Shown here: piece by piece, positions 1 to 7,880 of the stretch
Layout: each line of letters starts with the position of its first letter
Numbering within the stretch: the stretch's first letter is position 1
Source: an uncultured Christensenellaceae bacterium
GTDB taxonomy: Bacteria; Bacillota; Clostridia; Christensenellales; UBA3700
Reading direction: 5' to 3'
Length of the DNA stretch: 38,745 bases
Assembly: GCA_944381345.1 (NCBI GenBank)
Contig: CALWKU010000030.1
Span: 1 to 38,745 of the forward strand
Notes under the pieces: generated by a model
Databases searched by the model: none
What the model was told of the DNA's origin: nothing
Seen by the model: only the letters and a program-made list of their open reading frames with translations
Translations under genes and position numbers: made by a program

Positions 1-75
1 GCCGCGATCAACAATCGCACAGCGATCGATCGCGACGGGCAGATAGTTGGTAAAGCCGCCGATTCTCGCAGCCAA
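1..75 (-). CDS. Possible 5' end of a leftward gene running off the window
   Basis: Leftward from a TTG codon at 75-73 the frame stays open for 25 codons to the window edge. It reads protein-like (for example PVAIDRCAIVDRG), and 16 of the 25 third positions are G or C. The TTG lies about five bases downstream of the transcription start predicted from the strong promoter at 87-115, so the mRNA would have almost no leader and no Shine-Dalgarno. A second frame is also open over this short stretch, so the assignment is weak. I do not recognise the family. The upstream sequence outside the window would settle it. Confidence 0.3.
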   Translation of the reverse strand, partial: MAARIGGFTNYLPVAIDRCAIVDRG

Positions 76-86
76 AAACCGATTAT

Positions 87-115
87 ATTGTATAATAAGT
101 ATGCAAACTTGTCAA
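87..115 (-). promoter_or_regulatory. Sigma-A-type promoter, leftward, at window edge
   Basis: Read leftward there is a perfect -35 TTGACA (115-110), a 17-bp spacer and a -10 TACAAT (92-87), predicting a start near position 80. It drives whatever lies left of the window. The AT-rich 116-283 stretch behind it contains no ORF I can support. Confidence 0.7.
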
Positions 116-283
116 TAGAGAATAAGATAATTTCAAGAAAAATTCGGAAGCACAATATTATGTGGTTTGATATAGATATTCTAAGTTGTAGGTTAAATTA
201 ATCAAGGATATAAAGTATTTATATCATCAATTTCCTTTTAACCGCACAAAACGTGAGGTTAACGGTATTTTTGATCCGAGCGG
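116..283. other. AT-rich intergenic stretch
   Basis: This separates the leftward edge promoter from the 3' end of the ECF S-component gene. A weak imperfect hairpin is visible around 239-261 (taacc paired with ggtta around a CA/TG extension). It has no good T-run on the leftward strand, so I do not call it a terminator. No gene was recognised. Confidence 0.4.
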
Positions 284-817
284 TTAGCGGAATGATGCTC
301 GTTCAACGAACGTTGCCAAAGGCTTAAAGAGGAGAGGGAAAACTATCGCATTGCAGACAATCTGGGTGATGTAGAACACCGCGCCGCGGGCGTAGTAGAT
401 CGCAAAGCGTTGCCAAAAGTTGTCCCAAAAACCGCTGAACAGCCCAACGTCGACGAGTGATGAAAGCACTCCGAACGCCGCCGTCATCACGACCGCGACG
501 ATCGCGGGGATAACGCGCGACGGCTTGATAAATCTTGAGAGCAGCCAAAACACGAGCGCGACCGCCGGCCAATGTATCGCATAGGTGACGACCCACGCGC
601 CTATGCCGTAGATCAGCGTTTCACATGCGACAAAGATGCAGGTCGCCAGCACGCCCTGCGCGCCGAGAGTAAAGCCGTAGACCGCGCACAAGAGCGTAAC
701 GATCTCGACGTTGGGGATCGCCGACAGCACGAATTTGCCCGCAGTCAGCGACGCCGCCGCGAGCGCGGTGTAGGCGACAAAGCGAGCCCCGCGGTATGCT
801 CTGTCTCTGCCGTTCAT
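284..817 (-). CDS. ECF transporter S component, probable cobalamin uptake
   Basis: This is a 177-aa, strongly hydrophobic integral membrane protein with about five to six membrane spans and a basic N-terminus, the size and character of an ECF (energy-coupling factor) substrate-binding S component. The start is ATG at 817-815, which overlaps the stop of the upstream DUF4430 gene in an ATGA junction; a longer in-frame version from 850 would run far into that gene and is less likely. The pair lies behind a cobalamin riboswitch, so the inferred substrate is vitamin B12 or a precursor, similar in idea to the CbrT group. The EcfA/EcfA'/EcfT energising module is not in the window and is presumably shared from elsewhere. 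Substrate is inferred from context only. Confidence 0.7.
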   Translation of the reverse strand: MNGRDRAYRGARFVAYTALAAASLTAGKFVLSAIPNVEIVTLLCAVYGFTLGAQGVLATCIFVACETLIYGIGAWVVTYAIHWPAVALVFWLLSRFIKPSRVIPAIVAVVMTAAFGVLSSLVDVGLFSGFWDNFWQRFAIYYARGAVFYITQIVCNAIVFPLLFKPLATFVERASFR

Positions 818-1284
818 CGATAGACGATCGTGCCGACGTAGACGACGCATCCGTCCTTGATCGTCATCTCTGCCGCTCCGACGCCGGAATTGGTCAGCGT
901 CTTACCGTCAAAGTCGATCGTAGAAGCGTATTGCGACACGTCGAAGTCCGTTTCGACGGAAGTGTAGAGATATATGAACTCGGGCGCGGCAGGCGTTAGT
1001 CCGCCTACCGAGGTGAGGAAACCATCCTGAGCGTCATAGCGTATCTTTGCCTTGTCGAGAACGTCGAGAAGGGAACAATTCCTGCTCATTCCCGCAAGGT
1101 CGACTTCTACTTTGCGCAGAGGTTCCTCTTCTATGACGAGAGTCATAGACGCGCCGTCGTCAAAGACGGTTTCATCAAGTGTTTTGTCATCGACGCAAGC
1201 AGCCGCCGCAGCGAAAATGCACAGCGACAGCAGGAGAGAAACGATTGCAAAAGCGAACCTTTTGAATGTAGTATAAGTTGTCAT
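814..1284 (-). CDS. DUF4430 (transcobalamin-C-like) secreted lipoprotein
   Basis: This 156-aa protein has an N-terminal signal peptide (hydrophobic about residues 8-29) ending in a run of alanines before Cys30, a weak lipobox (AAAC). Residues about 70-155 resemble the DUF4430 fold, related to the C-terminal domain of transcobalamin and intrinsic factor: SLLDVLDKAKIRYD, then a Gly-rich SVGGLTP turn and an aromatic strand EFIYLYTS. It starts at ATG 1284 with a good GGAGG seven bases upstream. It is translationally coupled to the ECF S-component gene and controlled by the cobalamin riboswitch, so the most economical role is an extracellular cobalamin-binding partner of the transporter. The fold and riboswitch are seen; the binding role is inferred. 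Confidence 0.72.
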   Translation of the reverse strand: MTTYTTFKRFAFAIVSLLLSLCIFAAAAACVDDKTLDETVFDDGASMTLVIEEEPLRKVEVDLAGMSRNCSLLDVLDKAKIRYDAQDGFLTSVGGLTPAAPEFIYLYTSVETDFDVSQYASTIDFDGKTLTNSGVGAAEMTIKDGCVVYVGTIVYR

Positions 1285-1325
1285 TTTTTTGCCTCCGTGT
1301 TGATATCATGATTTTACGGCTTGGA

Positions 1326-1353
1326 CAAAAGAAAGCCTTCCCGACGGGAAGGC
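1326..1353 (-). terminator. Riboswitch-controlled intrinsic terminator
   Basis: A perfect 8-bp stem (1335-1342 with 1346-1353, GCCTTCCC/GGGAAGGC) with a GAC/GTC loop is followed leftward by a TTTCTTTTG tract. It sits between the cobalamin aptamer and the DUF4430 start codon, the usual place for a transcriptional expression platform. Confidence 0.75.
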
Positions 1354-1414
1354 AACGAAGTCGAAACGCAATGCGACGCGTCGGCGAGGTCCTTCATTGC
1401 CCAAAGACCGATTC

Positions 1415-1641
1415 CGAAAAGCTGTGAGGCAGGTCCTCCGACTTACGGCTTGCGCCGATCACGGTAATGGCTGTTGCGACGGATTTGCACCGAGATTCCC
1501 ACTGTTGACGGTTTGCCGCATCTTTTCTTCGATGCGACTCCCGAACCTTACAGCTCCGAACGCGGCATTGCCGTTGGGTACAACGGAAGGGCCGCGGTCT
1601 ATTGTGTATTCGCTTCGATCGAGGGAGACTCGATCGAGGAT
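1415..1641 (-). ncRNA. Cobalamin riboswitch (leader of the B12-uptake pair)
   Basis: Leftward, the leader carries the class hallmarks in order: GGGAAT then GGTGCAAATCC (about 1500-1482), a GCAACAGCCAT segment (about 1478-1468), and the B12 box AGTCGGAGGACCTGC (about 1443-1429). The AGTC...ACCTGC box and the GGTGCAAATCC segment are diagnostic of the family. A 5' hairpin made by two copies of TCGATCGA begins the transcript. Binding of a cobalamin would be expected to favour the terminator at 1335-1353 and switch off uptake. The exact 3' border of the aptamer is approximate. Confidence 0.88.
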
Positions 1642-1647
1642 ATGTCA

Positions 1648-1676
1648 ATTATATCGCCGTGTCGGCGCAATGTCAA
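1648..1676 (-). promoter_or_regulatory. Consensus promoter of the cobalamin riboswitch transcript
   Basis: Read leftward it shows TTGACA (1676-1671), a 17-bp spacer and TATAAT (1653-1648), a full match to the sigma-A consensus. The predicted start is near 1641, immediately before the riboswitch. It lies about 40 bases past the metH stop, and no terminator is visible between them. Confidence 0.85.
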
Positions 1677-1715
1677 CCGCTTCCGGACGACGAAATGCGC
1701 TTTCGGTATGGTTCT

Positions 1716-4073
1716 TCAATCCCTTAGACGGGGAAGGTCGAGCGTTTCGCCTTTGAATATGTGTGCGGCGATGCGTACGTCTGCGGCGGCATCTTTGCAA
1801 TAGTAGTCTGCTCCGATCTTGCGCGCGTAGTCCTCTGTCAGCACCGCGCCGCCGACCATAATGACGCAATCGGGGCAGTCGCGGCGTAGAAGTTCGATCG
1901 TGCGTTGCATATTGGGCACTGTCGTGGTCATCAATGCGGACAGCCCGCACAGTTTCGCGCCGCGGCGTTTGACCTCGGCGGCGATCGTTTCGCACCTGAC
2001 GTTCTTGCCCAGGTCGACGACGTCGTAGCCATAGTTGGCAAGTACGGTTTTGACAATGTTCTTGCCTATGTCGTGGACGTCTCCCTCGACGGTGGCAAGT
2101 ACGATCGTGTCGCCTTTGACGGACGCTTCGGGCATACGCTTTTTGATCTCGTCAAAGCACAGCTTGGCGGCGTCTGCGGCGGCGATCAATTGCGGCAGGA
2201 AAACCACGCCCTTTTCGTAATCGTCGCCTATTGCGTTGAGCGCGGGGATGAGCTGTCCGTTGACGAGTTCGAGCGGAGCGACGCCGGCTGCCAATAATTG
2301 CGCTGTTTTGGCGCCTGCGGCGGGCAGTCCCTTGCGGATGAGATAGTCGAGGCTTTGTTCATCGTCTTGCGCTGCCGCAGGTTGAGGAGCGGCGGAGTAC
2401 TTTGAGGTGTAGAGGGCGCAGTTGACGTCCTCGCCGCAAAGCGCCTTGTATGCGGCGACCGCCTGTATATTTTCGGGAATATTGGGATTGAGTATGGGCG
2501 CGTCCAGCCCCGCCCACAGCGCGGCGGAGAGGAACGCGGAGTTGATCGCCTTGCGTTCGGGCAGACCGAAAGAGATGTTGCTGACGCCCAGCACCGTGCG
2601 CACGTCGTATTCGCTTTTTATGCAGCGTATCGCCTCGAGGGTGCGGACGGCTTGTTCCTGTTGCGCGCCGATCGTCAAGGTCAGGCAGTCGACGAACACA
2701 TCCTGTTCGGGTACGCCGTGCTTTTTGGCTGCGGCAATGATTTTGCGCGCGATACGCAGTCTGTCGTCAACGGTCTCGGGTACTCCGTTTTTGTCCACGC
2801 ACAGCGCGACGACCGCTGAGCCGTACTTTGCGACGACGGGGAGTATCGTGTCGAGCGCGTCGTCGTCACCGCTCACCGAGTTGACGATCGCTTTGCCGTG
2901 GTATGCGCGCAGCGCCGCTTCGATCGCGTCGGGCTTGGTGCAGTCTATCTGCAACGGAAGATCGGTGACCCTTTGCAGCAGCTCGACCATACGGACGAGC
3001 GTAGCTTTTTCGTCTATGTCGGGCAGCCCGGCGTTGACGTCGAGGATGTCCGCACCTGCTTCTTCCTGCTCTATTGCCTGGCGGACGACGTAGTCGAAAT
3101 CGCCTTTGCGCAGCGCCTCTTTCATCGCTTTTTTGCCTGTCGGATTGATGCGCTCGCCGATCACGCGGACGCCGTCGAACGTCACCGTACGGCGAGCGGA
3201 ACAGACCGCAGGAAATGGCTTTAACGCACACGGGCGTCTATTTTTAGAATCGGCAATATTGCGCAGTTTCTTGATGTGGTCGGGCGTTGTGCCGCAGCAT
3301 CCGCCTATGATCGCAACGCCGAGATCGACGTATCTTTCCGCATAAGAAGCGAATTCGTCCGCCCCGACCGAGTAGTTGCCCTCCTCGTCGGGCAGTCCCG
3401 CGTTGGGCTGGACGATGACCGGCTTTGAGGTCATACGGGTCAATTGTTCGACTATCGGCAGCAGTTTGTCCGGACCGAGCGAGCAATTGACGCCTATCGC
3501 GTCTGCAAGCGGAGCGGCGGTCAGCGCGAACGAGGCGACGTCGCAGCCGGTGAACGTGCGCATATTGTCGAAGAAGGTCATCGACGCGATGACGGGAAGA
3601 TCGCTGTTTTCGCGGGCGGCGAGCAGCGCGGCGCGCAGTTCGGCGAGGTCGGACATCGTCTCGATCAGGATAAGATCGGCTTTGCTGCCGGCGACGACTG
3701 CGCGGCGGTAGACGTCGTATGCCTCGTCAAAGGTCATCGTCCCCAGAGGTTCAAGCATCTGTCCTGTCGGACCGAGGTCGAGAGCGATATATTTGCCGGG
3801 CGCCGACTCGCGCGCCAGCTTGACGGCGGCGCGGATGATGTCGTCGGACAAGTTGCCGGCTTTTGCGGCGTTTGCGCCGAAGGTCGCGGTAGATATGACG
3901 TCCGCGCCGGCTGCTGCGTATGCGCGGTGAATATCGGAAAAGACCTCGGGCGAGGACAGCACGAGCTTTTCGGGCAAAGTGCCGGTGTCGACGCGCATAT
4001 GTTGGAGCATGCTCCCCATCGCTCCGTCAAAGACGGCGATGCGGTCGGATATGAAATCGCGGAAATTCTTCAT
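1716..4073 (-). CDS. metH: Cobalamin-dependent methionine synthase, three-domain form
   Basis: This 785-aa enzyme transfers the methyl group of 5-methyltetrahydrofolate through cobalamin to homocysteine, giving methionine. Domains in order are a homocysteine-binding, zinc-dependent domain (about 1-275; Zn ligands Cys197 and Cys259-Cys260 in GGCCGTT), a pterin-binding barrel (about 300-555; GERINPTG at 306-313), a cap, and a B12-binding Rossmann domain with the axial-ligand motif DVHDIG (His667). The C-terminal AdoMet reactivation domain of the long E. coli-type enzyme is absent and is encoded by the next upstream gene. The start is ATG 4073, giving an ATGA overlap with that gene; a further upstream Met in frame would lie inside it. 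It is the last gene of the metF operon. Confidence 0.96.
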   Translation of the reverse strand: MKNFRDFISDRIAVFDGAMGSMLQHMRVDTGTLPEKLVLSSPEVFSDIHRAYAAAGADVISTATFGANAAKAGNLSDDIIRAAVKLARESAPGKYIALDLGPTGQMLEPLGTMTFDEAYDVYRRAVVAGSKADLILIETMSDLAELRAALLAARENSDLPVIASMTFFDNMRTFTGCDVASFALTAAPLADAIGVNCSLGPDKLLPIVEQLTRMTSKPVIVQPNAGLPDEEGNYSVGADEFASYAERYVDLGVAIIGGCCGTTPDHIKKLRNIADSKNRRPCALKPFPAVCSARRTVTFDGVRVIGERINPTGKKAMKEALRKGDFDYVVRQAIEQEEAGADILDVNAGLPDIDEKATLVRMVELLQRVTDLPLQIDCTKPDAIEAALRAYHGKAIVNSVSGDDDALDTILPVVAKYGSAVVALCVDKNGVPETVDDRLRIARKIIAAAKKHGVPEQDVFVDCLTLTIGAQQEQAVRTLEAIRCIKSEYDVRTVLGVSNISFGLPERKAINSAFLSAALWAGLDAPILNPNIPENIQAVAAYKALCGEDVNCALYTSKYSAAPQPAAAQDDEQSLDYLIRKGLPAAGAKTAQLLAAGVAPLELVNGQLIPALNAIGDDYEKGVVFLPQLIAAADAAKLCFDEIKKRMPEASVKGDTIVLATVEGDVHDIGKNIVKTVLANYGYDVVDLGKNVRCETIAAEVKRRGAKLCGLSALMTTTVPNMQRTIELLRRDCPDCVIMVGGAVLTEDYARKIGADYYCKDAAADVRIAAHIFKGETLDLPRLRD

Positions 4074-4711
4074 TTTGACTCCGTATCGCGTGCGGTGCAG
4101 TCTTTGTTGCCGCACAGCGCGCATTTGTCGGTTTGAGAGAAAGGGAAGGGCTTGCCTCCGCCTTTTATGCCTACGATTGCGGTGATAGATTTGCGGGGAA
4201 CGAGCGAGCCTCCCGCGTCGACGCACAGCCCGATGCGGGTGTCTGTGCTGAGCAGCGCGCATATGCCGCGCTGGGCGGAGATCGGAAAGTCGCCGTATCC
4301 GCAAGAGAAGCGCGCGGTCAGAGGACCGTACTTACGCTGCAATTCGTCGCAGACATCGTCGGCGAGACTTTCGACAAGGCAGGACGCGGCGCTGTCGGCG
4401 ATCACTGCCTTTTGGGCGGACGAGGCGAACAGTCTGTCGATCAAGCGGTCGGTCTCGACGCCTATCGTCACCGCAAGCACGATGACCTTGGCACACCCTT
4501 CGAGGTGGCGTCGGATGTCATTGCCTTGGGGCGTGAAGTCTGTGCCGACGAGCGTTTCGCCGTCATAATCGAACGCTTTCGCAGTGTGCGCGGGACGGGC
4601 GGTCAAAGTGCATGACGAACATACTTCGTCTATGGCTTTTTGTGTGCCGGTGTCGATATCTTGACCTTTCCAGCCGAGATAGCGCAGCAGCTCGCGGCGG
4701 TTTATTTTCAT
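4070..4711 (-). CDS. Stand-alone MetH reactivation (AdoMet-binding) protein
   Basis: This 213-aa protein corresponds to the vitamin B12-dependent methionine synthase activation domain that is fused to MetH in many bacteria. It carries the core RFSCGYGDFPI (RxSxGYGDxPL-like), which in the family binds AdoMet for reductive remethylation of inactive cob(II)alamin. A C-terminal CALCGNKDC cysteine cluster could bind metal or a cluster, typical of the split versions in Clostridia. It is placed between metF and metH with ATGA overlaps on both sides, which fits co-production with MetH in fixed ratio. The electron donor is not evident here. Confidence 0.9.
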   Translation of the reverse strand: MKINRRELLRYLGWKGQDIDTGTQKAIDEVCSSCTLTARPAHTAKAFDYDGETLVGTDFTPQGNDIRRHLEGCAKVIVLAVTIGVETDRLIDRLFASSAQKAVIADSAASCLVESLADDVCDELQRKYGPLTARFSCGYGDFPISAQRGICALLSTDTRIGLCVDAGGSLVPRKSITAIVGIKGGGKPFPFSQTDKCALCGNKDCTARDTESK

Positions 4712-5583
4712 TTGTTGACGCCCGCGAGCAGCGACGAGACGTTGTCAGTGATCGTCCTTGCGACGTATGCGTTGTTCATCACATACAGGTGGATGCCGTC
4801 GACGCCTGCGGAGATGAGGTCTACGATCTGGTCGGTCGCATAGGCGATGCCCGCCTGCATCAGAGAGTCGGGATCGTCATAAAAGCGCGCAACCATGCGC
4901 GAGATCTTGGCGGGGATTTTGGCGCCCGTCAGCCCCACGGTGCGGTCTACGGTCGTCTTTTTTACGAGCGGCATGATGCCCGCCTGGACGGGGACGTCTA
5001 TCCCCGCGACTGCGAGCATGTCGCGGAAGCGGAAGAAGTCGTCGTTGTCGTAAAACAATTGAGTGTTGAGGTGGGTGACGCCGGCGTCGACTTTGCGTTT
5101 GAGGTTGTTGATGTCCTCGATCAGGTCACGGCTTTCGGGGTGTCCTTCGGGGTAGCACGCGCCGGCAATGTCGAAGTCATAGCCCTCCGAGCGTATAAAG
5201 CGCACCAGTTCGTCCGCGTGTTTGAAGTCGGGCGAAGGAGCTGCGCCTTGTACGCGGTCTCCGCGAAGCGCCAAGATGTTGGCGACGCCGTCGCCTTGCA
5301 ATTGTTTCAAAGACGAACGGATCTCGTCCTTGGTCGAGTTGATGCAGGTGAGGTGGGCGAGTGGTAAAATGCCGTATTCGTCCAACAGCATATCCGCGAT
5401 CTCGTTGGTGCGCGAGTTGCCCGAGCCGCCCGCGCTGCAAGTGACGGATACATAATCGGGTTTGAGGTCGGCAAGAGCGCCTACCGTCGCCTTTATGCCG
5501 GCAAGATCGGCGGTCGGTTTCGGGGGAAAAATCTCGAACGACCAGACCGCCTTTTTTGTTTTGAACAGATCCGAAATGAACAT
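4708..5583 (-). CDS. metF: 5,10-methylenetetrahydrofolate reductase
   Basis: This 291-aa TIM-barrel flavoenzyme makes the 5-methyltetrahydrofolate used by MetH. Family signatures are SFEIFPPKP near the N-terminus (Glu of the FEFFPPK motif), DYVSVTCSAGGS, LALRGD, and the substrate-binding stretch TQLFYDND. I chose ATG 5583 because GGAGG stands five bases before it; an in-frame GTG four codons upstream overlaps that site. It is the first gene of the operon and its stop overlaps the next start (ATGA). No SAM riboswitch or T-box fits in the short leader. It is close to the usual MetF length, without a C-terminal regulatory extension. Confidence 0.95.
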   Translation of the reverse strand: MFISDLFKTKKAVWSFEIFPPKPTADLAGIKATVGALADLKPDYVSVTCSAGGSGNSRTNEIADMLLDEYGILPLAHLTCINSTKDEIRSSLKQLQGDGVANILALRGDRVQGAAPSPDFKHADELVRFIRSEGYDFDIAGACYPEGHPESRDLIEDINNLKRKVDAGVTHLNTQLFYDNDDFFRFRDMLAVAGIDVPVQAGIMPLVKKTTVDRTVGLTGAKIPAKISRMVARFYDDPDSLMQAGIAYATDQIVDLISAGVDGIHLYVMNNAYVARTITDNVSSLLAGVNK

Positions 5584-5619
5584 ATGCGCCTCCACGCGTC
5601 GCGGAATATGGATAAAATT

Positions 5620-5648
5620 ATTATATCAAAACAATAGGAGTATTGCAA
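5620..5648 (-). promoter_or_regulatory. Promoter of the metF operon
   Basis: Leftward it shows TTGCAA (5648-5643), a 17-bp spacer and a perfect TATAAT (5625-5620), with the start near 5613. The 5' leader is only about 30 nt, too short for a known methionine-responsive riboswitch. Confidence 0.75.
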
Positions 5649-5704
5649 GCGCGGCAAGCGCATATCGGCAAAAGAGAGAAGAAGGGGCGCGATCCGCAAA
5701 CCAT

Positions 5705-6343
5705 ATGCGAAAAACACGTTGCGGACGGCGGCATGGCGGAGACGTAGAAAGCCAGACCTTTGAGGCTGTCACGGAAGACGGCGATAAGTATGACGGAGTG
5801 TTGAAAGTGACCGTAAAGAACACGTACACTGATTCCGAGGGTAAGAAGACGGAAGACGTTAAGTTTACCACTGACGGCATGATTATATATAATGACGATG
5901 TCGTCAAGGCGAGTACGTCCGGTGCGCAAAACGCTATCGAAGTTACCATTGAGGCCGACGGATGGCATTACACGCATAAAACCTCGGTGTATACATTCTA
6001 CGGAAGCAACAAGACAATCAATGAGGGCGAGCAACTTCCGAGCAATACCGTGAATACCACCACCTATGCATACTATGAAGTCGACGGCGAAGAAAAGAAA
6101 CTCGAATTCAAGTATGGCAATGATGGCGAGTATGGTGTCTACATCAAAGACACCGACACCAAAGTATGCGATATGACGATGACGGTAACGGCGCTCGACG
6201 GAGACAACGCAGGTGAAACGGTACAATTGACTGACGGTAAGTTCACCGCAGCCGGCAAATACCACGTTGACATCGAATATACGTTTGCCGGAACGACCAC
6301 GAACGCCTACTTTGACGTCACGGTCAAAGCCGCGCAGGCATAA
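5705..6343 (+). pseudogene. C-terminal remnant of a surface/secreted beta-sandwich protein
   Basis: From about 5730 to the stop at 6343 the frame encodes roughly 205 residues rich in Thr, Asp and Tyr (for example DGKFTAAGKYHVDIEYTFAG near the end), typical of Ig-like or adhesin-type extracellular domains. There is no signal peptide and no Shine-Dalgarno; the best ATG (5705) has a short basic lead-in unlike a secretion signal. Upstream, the frame runs into the metF promoter on the other strand. Codon use is more AT-rich than in neighbours. I read it as the 3' part of a larger secreted protein whose 5' part was lost. It could still be an expressed small cytosolic protein, but nothing supports that. 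Confidence 0.55.
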
Positions 6344-6937
6344 GCAAGACAACATAACTTTATACCCGAAAAGGTATATCTTTCCACCTCCTCCGCCTCC
6401 GCGCGATGTGCGCGGGGGTGTGGGACGGGGAAACATCAAACGGCAACAAGCGCGCTGCCCGCAACAAAACGTTTCTTCTTCCTATGGCCTTGGGAAGCGC
6501 GCTCAAGACCGCGTCCGTGACGACACTGCCAAGACTTCACGCAAGGACGCGGCAAACGGGAGAGAGAGGGCGCAAACGCCAAACCTCTTTGCACAGACTT
6601 CTGCGTCCTCTCTTTCAAAAAAGTCCCCGAAAGGGGCGGGCAGAGGAAACATCTTTGTCCATCCGTCGACAGGCGGCGAAAATAACTGTTCCGTCGCTGC
6701 AAAGCGACTTCCCTAACCATACCTTATCATACGACGCAAGGGACGAGTCGAAAGACCCGCCCCTTGTGTCGTATAGGGAAATGCTGTCGTATATTTCATC
6801 CGAAACTCATACGGATGCTGAAATGTTTGCGCCGCGCGCAACGTGTAGTATCGGCGCAGACAATACGAGAGAAGCACGTCGGCACGGCGGACTTGGTCGC
6901 GCTCCGCAAAGCGGGCGCGAAACGGCAAGGGGTGCTC
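6344..6937. other. About 590 bp without a recognisable gene, with several hairpins
   Basis: No ORF with a ribosome site or protein-like composition is visible on either strand. It contains a TATACC/GGTATA hairpin just past the remnant gene (about 6361-6378), a leftward CCCC-GAAA-GGGG hairpin (6625-6636) with a T-run, a GTCGCT-GCAA-AGCGAC hairpin near 6693-6708, the long hairpin at 6729-6774, and an imperfect ATTTCATCCG/CGGATGCTGAAAT hairpin near 6796-6827. The pattern resembles the palindromic intergenic clutter common in gut Clostridia. No match to tmRNA, RNase P or SRP RNA signatures was seen. Confidence 0.5.
6729..6774. repeat. 46-nt near-perfect hairpin with GAAA tetraloop
   Basis: Bases 6729-6742 pair with 6761-6774 over 14 positions (one G-T wobble). 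Inside, CG/CG and GTC/GAC pairs continue the stem past two symmetric A-C mismatches to a GAAA loop at 6750-6753. There is no T-run, so it is not an obvious terminator. Confidence 0.65.
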
Positions 6938-7879
6938 TTAAGAACGGAAAAGACGCAGGTCGTCTCCCTTCAGGTCGTAGGCGAGCGCATAGCGTTTGTT
7001 AAGCATGCGAGAGACGGTGCGTTCGCCGTAGCGAGCCATCAGTTCTTCGAGAGAGAGATTTGTTGTGATCATCGTGCGTTTGCCGCGGTTGAGGCGGGAT
7101 TCGACGATGTTGTAGAGATATTCGAGCGTGACGTTGCGCAGCACCGTCTCCGATCCGAGATCGTCGATGACGAGGAAGTCGCTGTCGGTCAGCGGCTCCA
7201 TGACGGCGGCGCGGTCGGAGAGGCGGGAAGTGTGGTATTTCAGAAGCGCGTTGTTGAAGTCGAACGCTGACAGACAGCACACCGAATGCCCGCGCGAGAG
7301 CAGCTCGTTGGCAGTCGCGTAGGCGAGCGACGACTTGCCGGTGCCGGCTTGACCGCAAAGCAAAACGAACTTGATACGGCTGCCGTCGAACTTGGCGCAG
7401 AACTTCTTCATCACGTCGTACAGCTTGACGAGTGCGTCCGATTGGGCGCAGTTCATCTTTGCCGAACGATCGTCGTCAAATGTGAATTGAGGAATACCGT
7501 CCGCACCGCATTCTCTTTTGAGCGCGGAGACGTATTGTTCTCTTATGCAGTCGCAGGGAGCGCCGTTTTTGTCAAAGCCTTGGTCTCCGCACTTGGCGCA
7601 GCGGCGGTGGACGGAGACGTCCGCGCCTATCCGGCGCGCGGCAGCGTCGTATTCCTCCTGCGCTTTTTTAAGACCTGTTTCGAGTTTTCGGTCGCTTTCG
7701 CCCCTTGCTCGCGCCGCAGCCGCGGCAAGTTGTGCCTTGGCGAGAGCGCGCTCCGCTTCGGCAAAGACCTTGTCCTTGCGCGCATCGGAGAGGCGGCGCA
7801 TTGCGTCTTCGCGTTCAAGCCGGCGAAGCTCCGTCAGCCGAGCCTTGATCTGAGCTTTTACCTTGTCCTGCGCGTTCAT
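6938..7879 (-). CDS. DnaC/DnaI-type replicative helicase loader ATPase
   Basis: This 313-aa protein loads the replicative helicase at origins or restart sites by family analogy. Residues 1-95 are a long charged helical or coiled-coil segment. About 95-115 is a zinc-type cysteine group (CAKCGDQGF...CDC) as in DnaI. An AAA+ domain follows with Walker A GQAGTGKSS (about 176-184) and Walker B FLVIDDLGSE, plus a sensor-1 TMITTN. The start is one base past the stop of the DnaD-like gene upstream, with GAGGTG as ribosome site inside that gene. The pairing with a DnaD-like protein mirrors the Firmicutes primosome (DnaD/DnaB/DnaI). No clear intrinsic terminator follows. Confidence 0.88.
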   Translation of the reverse strand: MNAQDKVKAQIKARLTELRRLEREDAMRRLSDARKDKVFAEAERALAKAQLAAAAARARGESDRKLETGLKKAQEEYDAAARRIGADVSVHRRCAKCGDQGFDKNGAPCDCIREQYVSALKRECGADGIPQFTFDDDRSAKMNCAQSDALVKLYDVMKKFCAKFDGSRIKFVLLCGQAGTGKSSLAYATANELLSRGHSVCCLSAFDFNNALLKYHTSRLSDRAAVMEPLTDSDFLVIDDLGSETVLRNVTLEYLYNIVESRLNRGKRTMITTNLSLEELMARYGERTVSRMLNKRYALAYDLKGDDLRLFRS

Positions 7880-7880
7880 G

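Noticed and set aside
4074..4304. 77-codon N-terminal extension of metH
   Set aside because: It is Arg/His-rich, lies entirely inside the upstream reactivation gene, and the ATG at 4073 makes an ATGA overlap matching the other junctions of the operon.
4612..5367. Long rightward reading frame opposite metF
   Set aside because: It is antisense to a clear metF, has a Val/Asp/Arg-biased composition typical of GC-rich shadow frames, and has no ribosome site.
5583..5650. Possible SAM riboswitch or T-box ahead of metF
   Set aside because: The transcribed leader is only about 30 nt and shows neither motif.
6621..6640. Leftward intrinsic terminator for the helicase loader
   Set aside because: The stem is only four base pairs and lies about 300 bases beyond the gene end; too weak to assign.
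6360..6720. tmRNA, RNase P RNA or SRP RNA in the gene-free stretch
   Set aside because: None of the conserved cores of these RNAs could be found on either strand.
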